The notes below the pieces were generated by a model. It had not been told where the DNA came from, did not search any database, and worked only from the letters and a program-made list of their open reading frames with translations. DNA of 64,000 nucleotides from Streptomyces xylophagus (GTDB lineage: Bacteria > Actinomycetota > Actinomycetes > Streptomycetales > Streptomycetaceae), in the NCBI RefSeq assembly GCF_000716435.1, contig NZ_JNWO01000007.1, forward strand, positions 248,001-312,000, given 5' to 3'. This document shows, one piece after another, positions 1-8,271 of the stretch (positions within the stretch are counted from its first letter, which is position 1; each line of letters opens with the position of its first letter). A program made the position numbers and the translations under genes.

Positions 1-795
1 GAGGTGGCGGGACCGGTCGGCGATCCCGACATCTCCCTGCTGATCTGCCGCCCGACCGCACCCGCGACGGCCGGACCACTCCCCGTCATTTATCACGTGC
101 ACGGCGGCGGCATGGTGCTCGGCGACAACCGGGTCGGCGTGAGCGGGGCACTGGAGTACGCGCGGGAGCTGGACGCGGTGGTGGTGTCGGTGGAGTACCG
201 GCTGGCGCCCGAGCATCCGCATCCCGCGCCGATCGAGGACGTGTACGCCGGTCTGCTGTGGACGGCGGAGCACGCGAAGGAGATCGGCGGCGACGCGGAG
301 CGGATCGTCATCATGGGCGCGAGCGCCGGCGGCGGACTGTCCGCCGCGCTGGCTCTGCTCACCCGGGACCGGGGCGGCCCGCGACCCATCGGACAGCTCC
401 TCCTGTGCCCGATGCTCGACGACCGCAACGACACCCCGTCCGCACATCAGATGGTCGGCATCGGCGTCTGGGACCGCACGGCCAACGAGACCGGCTGGAC
501 CGCCCTCCTCGGCGACCGCCGCGGCGGCCCCGACGTGTCGCCCTACGCCGCACCGGCCCGCGCGCAGGACCTGACCGGCCTGCCCCCGGCCTTCCTCGAC
601 GTCGGCTCGGCGGAGACCTTCCGCGACGAGGTCGTCACCTATGCGTCCCGCCTCTGGCAGGCGGGCGGCATCGCCGAACTCCACGTCTGGCCCGGCGGCT
701 TCCACGGCTTCGACGGCTTCGCCCCGCAGGCGGCTGTTTCGCAGGCGGCGCGGGCTGCGCATGTGAGCTGGTTGCGGCGGTTGTTGGCGGCGTAA
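1..795 (+). CDS. Alpha/beta hydrolase, hormone-sensitive-lipase type (5' end cut off by window)
   Basis: This is a carboxylesterase/lipase of the HSL family, probably cytoplasmic, acting on acyl esters of unknown identity. The visible 264 residues carry the oxyanion-hole motif HGGG near residue 35, the family stretch YRLAPEHPHPAP, the nucleophile elbow GASAGGG (serine in G-x-S-x-G), the acid-site region DVGSAETFRDE, and the histidine in HGFDGF near the C-terminus, so the catalytic triad is complete. The frame is open to the first base and HSL enzymes usually have 40-60 residues before HGGG, so the true start lies upstream. The GTG at position 4 is only an in-frame codon. A LipR-like role with the monooxygenase operon at 8-12 kb is conceivable but 7 kb separates them. 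Confidence 0.85.
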   Translation, partial: EVAGPVGDPDISLLICRPTAPATAGPLPVIYHVHGGGMVLGDNRVGVSGALEYARELDAVVVSVEYRLAPEHPHPAPIEDVYAGLLWTAEHAKEIGGDAERIVIMGASAGGGLSAALALLTRDRGGPRPIGQLLLCPMLDDRNDTPSAHQMVGIGVWDRTANETGWTALLGDRRGGPDVSPYAAPARAQDLTGLPPAFLDVGSAETFRDEVVTYASRLWQAGGIAELHVWPGGFHGFDGFAPQAAVSQAARAAHVSWLRRLLAA

Positions 796-1398
796 GGGGG
801 GCGGCTTCCGTACGATGCCGGGGGGCCGCCGGGGCGGGCGAGTGCGACCGGTGTCTGCTGTCGGCGCGCGGGCGGGGTGGCGGGTCGTCTCCGCCGGCGC
901 CGGCGATTCGCCCTGCGGCGGTTCCGGCCCAGCCCCGCCCCGCGTACAGCACAACGGTTCAGGCCGCTTCCCCGCGATGCCGGGACCCCGGAGGCAGGGA
1001 CGACCGGGACCCGCTCCATGCACGCGTACCGTGTCGGGTCGTCCCCGTCGGCACCGGCCGGTTGGCCGTGCTGCAGTGCAGGGCGCCCCCGCCCCACCCT
1101 CGCGTACAGCGCCCTCGATCGCACGGGCACAAGCCGTTCAGACCGCTTCCCCACGAAGCCGAGGCCCCACGGGCAAGAACGATCGGAGTCCGCCACCTGC
1201 ACACGTACCGCGGCCGGACGTTCCCCTCCGCGCCGGTGGCTCGCGTTGCTCGGTGTCCGGGAACGGGAGGGCGTGTTCCGTCCGGGAGCCTCCACGCGCC
1301 GCCTCAGCACGTCCTCGCCCGGCCCCCGCGTCCCGCGCCGTCGACGGAACCTTGTCCGCAGGCTCCTGCACACCCGTTCCATGGCGCACCATGGGCAT
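796..1398. other. 603-bp intergenic stretch with a diverged direct repeat
   Basis: I see no credible gene here: open frames exist on both strands, but their composition is arginine/proline-rich noise. The stretch contains a diverged direct duplication with a 179-bp period. The block near 956-1070 (GTTCAGGCCGCTTCCCCGCG, later TGCACGCGTACCG) recurs near 1135-1249 (GTTCAGACCGCTTCCCCACG, TGCACACGTACCG). The decamer CGCGTACAGC precedes each copy, at 941 and 1101. Confidence 0.6.
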
Positions 1399-2499
1399 AT
1401 GAAAGAGCTGGCCGGGCGCCTGACCGCGCTGGATCCGGACGCCGGTGCCGCCGTGCGGGTCATCGGGTACTTCGATCGGCTCGCCGAGTCGCGGGCCGGG
1501 CTCGAGGCGCTGGTGCGCGGGGCGGCGGTGCTGGCCGGGTGTGCGGCGCGGCTGGTCGACGCCGAGCGGCGGGTGCGGGTGCGGGTCGAGGCGGACGGTA
1601 CGCGCAGGGACAGCGAGTCGCCGCCGGATCCCGCCTGGCCGTCCGCCGCACTGACCCCGGGCGGGGCTTCGGCGCTGTGGCTGGAGCGAACGGCGGAGGC
1701 GGCGCCCAGTGTCGTCGACGCGGTGATCCTGGAGCGCGCGGCCGGTGCCGTACGACTCGTGCTCGACCGCACCCGGGGCCGGGTTCCCGCCCACGACCCG
1801 GAGCTGGTCGAGACGCTGCTCGACGCCACGGCCCCCGAGACGGCCCGGCTGCACGCGGCCCGCCGCCTCGGCCTCGACACGGCCGACCCCGCTACCCGGG
1901 CCCGTGTCGTCGTCCCGCTCGACGGGTCACCCCGGATAGTCGTCGCCCCCCGGGACACCGGTACGTCCGGGAGCGGGCGGCACGTGTCACCCGCCCAGCA
2001 CCCGGACGGCGATCCGCAGACAACTCCGGTGCACACGGCCCCGGTTCACCTCGGCGACGAACCGCCCGTCGGACGGCTGGGCGTCGGCCCCGCCGTCCCG
2101 GTACTGGACCTGCCCCGCTCCTGGGCCGCCGCCCGCACCGCCCTCCGCTTCACCGCCGACGGAACCGCGCAGGACCCCGGCCCACGTGTCGTGCACGCCG
2201 ACGAACTCGGCGGCATCGCCCTCCTCGCCGAACTGGTCGCACCGGGTGCCGAACCGCCGTCCGACGTCCACGACTTGGAAGCGGCGGCGGCGAACGCGCC
2301 CTGGCTGCTGGCCACTCTGAACGCCGTCGCCGCCACCACGAGCCTGCGCGCGGCGGCCGCGGAGATCAACGTCCACCACTCCACCCTCCAGGACCGGTTG
2401 ACCCACGCGGAGTCCCTGCTGGGCTGGCCGGTACGCACCCCGCAGGGCCGGCTGCGGCTGCAACTGGCGCTGACGATGCGGCATCTGGCGCGGCCGTAG
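1399..2499 (+). CDS. PucR-type helix-turn-helix regulator
   Basis: Probable cytoplasmic transcription regulator of 366 residues. The last ~75 residues form the PucR C-terminal helix-turn-helix: LEAAAANAPWLLATL, then SLRAAAAEINVHHSTLQDRL as the recognition segment, then GWPVRTPQGRLRLQLALTMR. The N-terminal two thirds have no motif I can name and may be a GAF-like sensory region. The start at 1399 (MKELAGRL) is preferred because the preceding in-frame residues are arginine/proline noise; the ATG at 1381 is the alternative, and neither has a good ribosome site. It stands alone, so its target is unknown. Confidence 0.75.
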   Translation: MKELAGRLTALDPDAGAAVRVIGYFDRLAESRAGLEALVRGAAVLAGCAARLVDAERRVRVRVEADGTRRDSESPPDPAWPSAALTPGGASALWLERTAEAAPSVVDAVILERAAGAVRLVLDRTRGRVPAHDPELVETLLDATAPETARLHAARRLGLDTADPATRARVVVPLDGSPRIVVAPRDTGTSGSGRHVSPAQHPDGDPQTTPVHTAPVHLGDEPPVGRLGVGPAVPVLDLPRSWAAARTALRFTADGTAQDPGPRVVHADELGGIALLAELVAPGAEPPSDVHDLEAAAANAPWLLATLNAVAATTSLRAAAAEINVHHSTLQDRLTHAESLLGWPVRTPQGRLRLQLALTMRHLARP

Positions 2500-2648
2500 C
2501 GGGGCCGGCCGGCGGGGTGGATGCCCCCTGCCCCCATTCCTGTGGACCGTATCCCCCCGCACCGTCAACAAACGGGCGGGCAACGGGACTTGGCCATCTC
2601 CGCGTCACACGGAATTCCTGATTCGGTGCGGCCGGAGGGGAGTCATAG

Positions 2649-2668
2649 CAAGCGCTTGTCGCTACATT
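2649..2668 (+). promoter_or_regulatory. LacI-like palindrome next to a -10 hexamer
   Basis: CAAGCGCTTG (2649-2658) is a perfect 10-bp palindrome with the central CG and AAGCGCTT core common in LacI/GalR operators. TACATT (2663-2668) is a plausible -10 five bases downstream, so the palindrome would sit between -35 and -10 of the promoter for the secreted phosphodiesterase at 2726. No good -35 is visible. Operator function is inferred. Confidence 0.4.
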
Positions 2669-2725
2669 TTGACATGACCGCCGCATCACCCTCCCCCTCT
2701 GTCACTCCGCAGGAGGCACTTCCCC

Positions 2726-4066
2726 ATGCGCAGACTTCTCGCCTGTCTGGCGGCCGCTGCCGCGGCCCTGGGCGGGATCACGGTGGCCGCCGCGACGCCG
2801 GCCGCCGCCGCAACGTCGGGCAGCTTCAGCGTGCTCACGTACAACGTCGCCGGGCTGCCGGAGTCGTTGTCCAGCGCCTCGACGCCGCGGGACACGAGCA
2901 CCACCGCGATCGGCACGCGCATCGCCCCGTACGACATCGTGAACGTGCAGGAGGACTTCAACTACCACGCCTACCTGTACTCCACCGACACCCACCCCTA
3001 CCGCACCGCGACCAGCGGCGGCGCCGGTATCGGCAGCGGGCTCAACACGGTCTCCAACTACGCCTGGGACGGCGACGACTTCGAGCGGGTCGGCTGGAAC
3101 TCCTGCCAGATCGACTCGGGCGACTGCCTGACCCCCAAGGGCTTCACGTTCATGCGCGAGCGTCTCTCCGAGGGCGTGTACGTCGACTTCTACAACCTGC
3201 ACACCAACGCGGGTACGAACGACGGCGACGAGGCCTCCCGCGCGGACAACCTGAGCCAGCTGACCTCGTTCATCAGCACCCACTCGGCGGGCAACGCCGT
3301 CGTGGTCATGGGTGACACGAACACCCGCTACACCCGCTCCGCCGACACGATCGCGGAGTTCGCCTCGGCCAACGGGCTCACCGACGCCTGGGTCAAGCTG
3401 ATCCGCGGCGGCGTGGCGCCGGTCAAGGGCAGCGACGCGCTGGTGTGCGACCAGACCGGGGCCACCGTGCCCAACACCTGCGAGGTCGTGGACAAGGTCC
3501 TCTACCGCAGCAGCAAGCTGGTGACGCTCAACGCGACGTCGTACAACAACGAGCACGCGAAGTTCCTCACCTCGGACGGGCTGATGCTCTCCGACCACGA
3601 CCCGATCACGGTCGGCTTCACCTGGTCGCAGAACGCGGACTTCCAGCTCAGCGAGCAGTTCGGCGGCCCGCACGGCGACTACTACCAGGACATCGACAGC
3701 GTCCCGGCCGCCGCCCGCGCCACCAAGATCTCGCTGCGCTCCGGCTCCCGTGTCGACCAGGTCGGCATCACCCTCGCCAACGGAACCACGCTCACCCACG
3801 GCGGGACCGGCGGCACCGCGTCCTCGCTGACGCTGGGCAGCGGCGAGTACGTGACGACGGCGTACCTGTGCGAGAGCAAGTACAACGACACCACGCGGAT
3901 CTTCTACGCCAAGTTCACCACCAACCTGGGCAACACCCTGGCCGGTGGCACCACCACCTCGGACTGCGTGACCCGCACCGCCCCGTCCGGCTGGCAGATC
4001 GCCGGCTTCCACGGACGTTCCGGCGACGAGGTGGACAAGGTCGGCTTCATCTACACGAAGCGCTGA
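2726..4066 (+). CDS. Secreted sphingomyelinase-like phosphodiesterase with C-terminal jacalin-like lectin domain
   Basis: Extracellular enzyme of 446 residues in the endonuclease/exonuclease/phosphatase (DNase I) superfamily, closest by motif to bacterial neutral sphingomyelinases. Sec signal peptide at residues 1-29 (hydrophobic stretch ending TPAAAA). The catalytic domain runs from ~33 to ~300: VLTYNVAGLP, metal-binding E76 in VQEDFN, GDTNTRY (D197, N199), and SDHDP (D290, H291). Residues ~310-446 (QFGGPHGDYYQDID, KISLRSGSRVDQVGI, GWQIAGFHGRSGDEVDKVGFIY) read as a jacalin-like lectin fold that would target glycans. AGGAGG at 2710-2715 supports this ATG. The gene is monocistronic, ending at the hairpin at 4098. 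The substrate (sphingomyelin, other phospholipid, or nucleic acid) cannot be decided by eye. Confidence 0.85.
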   Translation: MRRLLACLAAAAAALGGITVAAATPAAAATSGSFSVLTYNVAGLPESLSSASTPRDTSTTAIGTRIAPYDIVNVQEDFNYHAYLYSTDTHPYRTATSGGAGIGSGLNTVSNYAWDGDDFERVGWNSCQIDSGDCLTPKGFTFMRERLSEGVYVDFYNLHTNAGTNDGDEASRADNLSQLTSFISTHSAGNAVVVMGDTNTRYTRSADTIAEFASANGLTDAWVKLIRGGVAPVKGSDALVCDQTGATVPNTCEVVDKVLYRSSKLVTLNATSYNNEHAKFLTSDGLMLSDHDPITVGFTWSQNADFQLSEQFGGPHGDYYQDIDSVPAAARATKISLRSGSRVDQVGITLANGTTLTHGGTGGTASSLTLGSGEYVTTAYLCESKYNDTTRIFYAKFTTNLGNTLAGGTTTSDCVTRTAPSGWQIAGFHGRSGDEVDKVGFIYTKR

Positions 4067-4097
4067 CGCACCGCCGTACAAGCACCGCATGACCTAC

Positions 4098-4131
4098 GGC
4101 CGGATCACATGCCCTCGCGTGTGGTCCGGCC
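4098..4131. terminator. Terminator hairpin between convergent genes
   Basis: GGCCGGATCACA (4098-4109) pairs with TGTGGTCCGGCC (4120-4131), a 12-bp stem with one G-T pair and a 10-nt loop. It lies between the phosphodiesterase and the convergent Lrp gene and has no clear U tract, so it may serve both strands. Confidence 0.75.
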
Positions 4132-4144
4132 TGGTGCGTCCGGC

Positions 4145-5140
4145 CTAGGCAAAGGCCGGGGGCACCAGCCGCCCGCGTGAGATGAGCGAGGTGGCCTGCT
4201 TCAAACGGTGGACGTGGATGCTCACGCCGTAGCCGTCGATGCCGGGGACAGTGGCGACCTTGGTGGTCAGATAGCGGTACAGGTCCTCCGTGTCGCGGCA
4301 GATGACGACGGCCATCACGTTGGAGTCGCCGCTGATGGCGGCGGCGAAGGCGACCTCGTCGTGGCCCGCGAGTTCCTCGCCGACACCTTCGAGGCGGGCC
4401 GGGGCGACGCGCAGCCACAGGGTCGTGTTGAGCGCGAACCCGAGGCGCGCGGCGAGCAGTTCGACGTCGTAGATGAGGGCACCCGAGCTCTCCAGGGCGT
4501 CGAGGCGGCGGGCCACGCGGGCCGTGGACCAGCCGGTGACGTCGGCGAGTTGGGTGTGGGTGGCGCGCCCGTCCTCCGCGAGCGCGCCGAGCAGCGGGGT
4601 GTCCTCGTCGGTGAGGCGCACGGGTGGTCCGGTGGGAGCGGCAGGCCGGTCGCCCACGACGTGTCGTACCTGATCGGGCGTGAGGTTGCCGCCGTAGCCC
4701 GTCCAGTCGCTTCTGCCGTGCGCGCCGAAGGGATGGATGAGCAGGTCGATGCTCACGTCCAACACCGATGCCGATCTGGGCAGTTGGCGGAGCAGGACGT
4801 CGTCGCGCGGCACGTGCACCGGCGCGCTGATGACACAGATGATCTCCGAACCGCCGGACGCGAGGCCCGCGTAGGCGATGTCGGGCCGTCGGGTGAGCGC
4901 GTCGGCGAGCGGGCCGACCCGGTCGGGGCGGCAGCGGATCCGGGCCACCCAGCGCGCGTCGCCGTGGACGGCGGGGTCGACCAAGCCGACGACCCGCATC
5001 ACTCCGGCCCGGCGCAGGGCGTGGAAGCGGCGGGCGGCGGTCTGCTCCGAGACCCCGGCCACCTCGCCGATCAGCCGGAACGAGGCGCGCGGTGCGCACT
5101 GCAGTGCGCGGAGGATTTTCCCGTCGACTTCGTCTGTCAT
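4145..5140 (-). CDS. Tandem Lrp/AsnC-family transcription regulator
   Basis: DNA-binding regulator of 331 residues, twice the usual Lrp/AsnC size and built of two Lrp-like halves. The first helix-turn-helix (residues ~5-50) contains DGKILRALQCAPRASFRLIGEVAGVSEQTAARRF and is followed by an AsnC ligand-binding segment. A second HTH near residues 180-215 (LLGALAEDGRATHTQLADVTGWSTARVARRL) precedes a second ligand segment. It is transcribed divergently from the exporter at 5282, with a dyad (5151-5167) just upstream of its own ATG, so it probably controls that exporter and itself. The ligand is unknown. Confidence 0.87.
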   Translation of the reverse strand: MTDEVDGKILRALQCAPRASFRLIGEVAGVSEQTAARRFHALRRAGVMRVVGLVDPAVHGDARWVARIRCRPDRVGPLADALTRRPDIAYAGLASGGSEIICVISAPVHVPRDDVLLRQLPRSASVLDVSIDLLIHPFGAHGRSDWTGYGGNLTPDQVRHVVGDRPAAPTGPPVRLTDEDTPLLGALAEDGRATHTQLADVTGWSTARVARRLDALESSGALIYDVELLAARLGFALNTTLWLRVAPARLEGVGEELAGHDEVAFAAAISGDSNVMAVVICRDTEDLYRYLTTKVATVPGIDGYGVSIHVHRLKQATSLISRGRLVPPAFA

Positions 5141-5150
5141 GAGGGAAGTC

Positions 5151-5167
5151 TGACATCCAGAGTGTCA
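5151..5167. promoter_or_regulatory. Candidate Lrp operator
   Basis: TGACATCCAGAGTGTCA is an inverted repeat with TGACA/TGTCA arms and a 7-bp centre. It begins 11 bp upstream of the Lrp start codon, in the 141-bp divergent region with the MFS exporter. Size and symmetry suit an Lrp-family site; the assignment is inferred from position. Confidence 0.5.
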
Positions 5168-5281
5168 CCGATAGAGGTTTCTGGCCGCTTCCCGGTCGTG
5201 CGTTGGTGATTGTCCATGGCGGAGCTGATCCTGGGGCGCATGCCCGTTCGAGGGCAGCGCATTCCAGAAGGAGAGTTCCCC

Positions 5282-6904
5282 GTGAACGTCACGACCCCGG
5301 CGAGCGGGCGGCCCGAGCGGCGGGCGGCCACCCTCGTCATGGCCTGCCTCGGCGTCTTCGTCGCCTACTTGCCGGTGACCACGGTCGCCGTGAGCCTGCC
5401 CGCGATCCAGGCGGCGCTGAACGCGTCGACCGCCCAACTGTCCTGGGTCCAGGACGCGTTCGTCCTGCCCATGGCCGCGTTCATCCTGACCGCCGGCGTC
5501 TTCGGCGATGTACACGGACGCAAGAAGGTGTTCCAGGCGGGCCTGCTGTTCGCCGCCGCCGGTGCCGCCGTGGCGCTGTCCGCGCAGTCGGTGCAGGTCC
5601 TGTGGATCGGCCAGGCCCTCGCCGGTCTCGGCGCGGCGACCCTGCTGCCCACCACCCTGGCGCTGATCAGCCACGCGGTGCCGGATCACCGGGAGCGCGG
5701 CAAGTTCATCGGCCTGTGGGCGACCGCTCTCATGGCCGCGCTGGCCGTCGGCCCGCTGATCGCCGGAGTCATCCTCGACCACACCTCCTGGCGCTGGATC
5801 TACCTGCTGTCCGTCCCCGTCCCGCTCATCGCGTTGGGCTTCGCCGCCCGACTGCTCCCCGACTCACGCGCCCCGCACGGCCGCAGGCTGGACTGGCCCG
5901 GCCAGCTCACCGCCACCCTCTCCATCACCGCACTCGTCTACGGCGTGATCGAGGGCGGCGCCGGTTCCTTCACGGACGTCAAGGTCATGGTGGCGCTGTT
6001 CACGGCGGTGGCCGGAGGGATCGCGTTCGTGCTCGCCGAACGGCGCAGCGACAGCCCGATGCTGGATCTGACGCTGTTCCGCAGCCCGGCGTTCACCGCC
6101 ACCACGCTGGTCGCGATGATCACCTTCCTGGCGCTGATCGGCTTCTTCTTCCTGCTCAGCCTGTACTTCGGTCTGGTGCAGCAGCTCGACACACTGCAGG
6201 CGGCCTGGCGGCTGCTCATGGTCACCGCGGCGGCGATCGTGGTCGGCCAGCCGGTGGGGCGGCTCATGCACCGGGTGTCCCCGCGCATCCTGATCACCGG
6301 TGGGCTGCTCGTGATCTCCGGCGCGCTGTTCTCGCTGACCGGCGTCGACGTCGGCACCTCGTTCGCGTCCATCGCCTGGCGGCTGGCGCTCCTGGGCCTG
6401 GGCATCGGGACCGTCCTGACGCCGATGACCGCGACCGCCGTGGCCTCCGTGCCGTATCAGCAGGCGGGAATGGCCGCGGCCGGCAACAACGCGTTCCGGC
6501 AGGTCGGCGGCGCGCTCGGCCCGGCCGTCCTGGGCGCCCTGCTCACCACCAGGGCGCTCGACACCCTGCCCGGCCACCTCACCGACGCCGGGGTGACGGG
6601 CGCGACACAGCGCGGCATCGTCTCCACCGCCGACGCCGGCGGTCTGGGCGCCGTCGCCCACATGAACCTCGGCGCGAACACCGGGCGCGCGCTGGGTGCG
6701 TTGGGCGACTCGTTCCTCGACGGCATGCGCCTGTGCCTGTTCGTGGCCGGGTCGCTGACGCTCCTCGCCGCCCTGGTGTGCGTACTGCTGCTCCGCCCAC
6801 GACAGGCGTCTTCGTCTACGACAGCTGCGGTGGCCGGCGGGAACACCGCCGAGGCCGCGACGGCGGCCGTCGTAACGGCGGGTGATCCGACGCCGAACCG
6901 CTGA
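5282..6904 (+). CDS. MFS drug-efflux transporter, 14-TM DHA2 (EmrB/QacA) type
   Basis: Inner-membrane proton-coupled exporter of 540 residues with about 14 hydrophobic segments. The helix 1-5 region matches DHA2 exporters: VSLPAIQAALNAS with WVQDAFVLPMAAFIL, then FGDVHGRKKVFQAG (the loop 2-3 signature), then the GPLIAGVILDHTSWRWIYLLSVP segment resembling antiporter motif C. The C-terminus is alanine/threonine-rich and soluble. The GTG at 5282 is chosen because GAAGGAGAG lies just upstream at 5268-5276; an earlier in-frame start at 5210 would add 24 residues lacking membrane character. Probably regulated by the divergent Lrp protein. The substrate is unknown. Confidence 0.88.
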   Translation: MNVTTPASGRPERRAATLVMACLGVFVAYLPVTTVAVSLPAIQAALNASTAQLSWVQDAFVLPMAAFILTAGVFGDVHGRKKVFQAGLLFAAAGAAVALSAQSVQVLWIGQALAGLGAATLLPTTLALISHAVPDHRERGKFIGLWATALMAALAVGPLIAGVILDHTSWRWIYLLSVPVPLIALGFAARLLPDSRAPHGRRLDWPGQLTATLSITALVYGVIEGGAGSFTDVKVMVALFTAVAGGIAFVLAERRSDSPMLDLTLFRSPAFTATTLVAMITFLALIGFFFLLSLYFGLVQQLDTLQAAWRLLMVTAAAIVVGQPVGRLMHRVSPRILITGGLLVISGALFSLTGVDVGTSFASIAWRLALLGLGIGTVLTPMTATAVASVPYQQAGMAAAGNNAFRQVGGALGPAVLGALLTTRALDTLPGHLTDAGVTGATQRGIVSTADAGGLGAVAHMNLGANTGRALGALGDSFLDGMRLCLFVAGSLTLLAALVCVLLLRPRQASSSTTAAVAGGNTAEAATAAVVTAGDPTPNR

Positions 6905-6913
6905 ACCACCCAC

Positions 6914-6963
6914 GGGCGGGACTCCGAAGGGGCACCTTGCACGCCCCTCTCGGAGACCCGCCC
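6914..6963. terminator. Terminator hairpin between convergent genes
   Basis: GGGCGGG (6914-6920) pairs with CCCGCCC (6957-6963), and inner complementary blocks TCCGA/CGGA and GGGGC/GCCCC extend the stem. It separates the exporter from the convergent beta-propeller gene and probably works for both. Confidence 0.75.
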
Positions 6964-6972
6964 CCCGTCACA

Positions 6973-7935
6973 TCAGATGGAGACGGCGACGGCGGTGAAC
7001 GTCGTGTCCGGCGTCTGCGGGCTGGTGAAGCGGGCGTTGACGAGATACAGCCGGTTCCCGAAACGGGCGGCGGTCGTCGGGACGTCGAAGCGCGGGTCGG
7101 TGATCGTACTGCGCAGGGTCGCCGTGGTGACCTCGGAGTCGAGGTCGAACACACTGATCCGGTTCAGCCGGTTCTGGACGACGTACAGCGTGCGGCCGAT
7201 CCGGAACAGACCGTCCCCGTTGGCCACGTCCGATGCGCCGCTCAGGGCGATCTCGGTGGCGTGGCCCGTCTTGAGGGACACGCGGTAGAGCTTGCCGGGT
7301 GTGCTGCTGACGACGATGAGGCTGTGCCCGTCGGGGGTGCCGACGATGCCGTTCGCGTTGTTCACGCCGGGTGTCTGCACCCAGTCGCCGGTGAGCGGCA
7401 GGGCGGCGACCTCGCCCGTACGGCCTCGGGGCACGCCGTAGAGCACCGCGTCGAGGGAGTCGGTGAACCAGGCGCGGTCGCCGAGCAGGGTGACGTCGTT
7501 GATGAAGTGCCCGGTGGCGGCTGTGAGTTGATAGGTCGTCAGCACCTCACCGGTGCGGGAGTCCACGACCCTCGCGGCTCCGGTGCTGCCCGCGACGTAC
7601 AACAGGCCGTCGTGGTCCAGCTTCAGCCCGACGGAGACCAGGCCGGTGGCGCCCTCGGACAGGATCTTGCCCTCGCCGGTGCGCAGGTCGGTGCGGTAGA
7701 TGGCGCCGTTGGCACGGGAGCCCATGTAGGCGTACGGCCGACTGCCGATGGCTATGCCCTCGGGGAGGAAGCCGTTGGGCAGTGCGAACTCGGTCGGCCA
7801 ACTCGCCTCGCCTGTGGACGAGTTGGCGCTTGCCGTGCCGGTGCCGACCGTCACGGCGAGGGCGGTCAGGGCGGCGCCGCCGAGCAGGGCACGCCGGGTG
7901 GGATGGGGGTGTGCGTGGGGGTGGATCCGGGTCAT
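6973..7935 (-). CDS. Tat-exported SMP-30/gluconolactonase-like beta-propeller protein
   Basis: Predicted extracellular or periplasm-side protein of 320 residues. The N-terminus is a twin-arginine signal (TRRALLGGAALTALAVTVG ending near TASA). The mature part has the blades of an SMP-30/LRE-like propeller: LPEGIAIGSRPYAYMGSRANGAIYRTDL, GLLYVAGSTGAARVVD, HFINDVTLLGDRAWFTDS and NGIVGTPDGHSLIVV. The activity is unknown; lactonase-like hydrolysis is the family expectation, but metal ligands cannot be assigned by eye. The ATG at 7935 is preferred because GGAGG sits 8 nt upstream. The next gene downstream is convergent, so it is monocistronic. Confidence 0.78.
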   Translation of the reverse strand: MTRIHPHAHPHPTRRALLGGAALTALAVTVGTGTASANSSTGEASWPTEFALPNGFLPEGIAIGSRPYAYMGSRANGAIYRTDLRTGEGKILSEGATGLVSVGLKLDHDGLLYVAGSTGAARVVDSRTGEVLTTYQLTAATGHFINDVTLLGDRAWFTDSLDAVLYGVPRGRTGEVAALPLTGDWVQTPGVNNANGIVGTPDGHSLIVVSSTPGKLYRVSLKTGHATEIALSGASDVANGDGLFRIGRTLYVVQNRLNRISVFDLDSEVTTATLRSTITDPRFDVPTTAARFGNRLYLVNARFTSPQTPDTTFTAVAVSI

Positions 7936-8271
7936 CGTTCGGGCCTCCGGGGACAAGTGGGGTGAGCGGGGGCGGGGCGGGCGGTGGGGCGGACTCGGTG
8001 ACTCAGTGACTTGGTGACTTGGTGACTGGTCGGCCCTGTGGCTCGGGTGAAGCGTTCGTCAACTCCACCCCAAGGCTCTGTCTCCGCGTAACGGTCCGTC
8101 ACTTCCCGGAGTTCCCATCCGCTCCACCTGCCCCACCTTCAACCGGCGCGGCCCCGACGCCCCCGGCCGCTGAGGTCCGGTCCCTGGCCGCGCGGGTCAG
8201 TTCCCGCAGCTCAGCAAGTACGTACGTTTCCTGCACCACCCGTGGAACGGGACGAAAGAGGAGGCAGGCTC
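7936..8271. other. Divergent intergenic region, 336 bp
   Basis: Lies between the propeller gene and the monooxygenase operon and must hold both promoters. It contains the 8-bp tandem repeat at 7996-8027 and a short GTACGTAC palindrome at 8218-8225, about 45 bp before the operon start, which could belong to an activator site. No -35/-10 pair is convincing and no small gene is seen. Confidence 0.5.
7996..8027. repeat. Four-copy 8-bp tandem repeat
   Basis: Copies CGGTGACT, CAGTGACT, TGGTGACT and TGGTGACT follow without gaps. The last two are identical and the core GTGACT is invariant. It lies upstream of the propeller start, in non-coding DNA. Confidence 0.85.

Noticed and set aside
258..2621. 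Long plus-strand open frame across the esterase, the intergenic repeat and the PucR-like gene
   Set aside because: The translation is arginine/proline/alanine low complexity with no motif, and it lies in another frame of two recognisable genes; typical of third-position GC bias.
5210..5281. Earlier start of the MFS exporter
   Set aside because: The extra 24 residues have no membrane or conserved character, and the GTG at 5282 has a clear GAAGGAGAG site.
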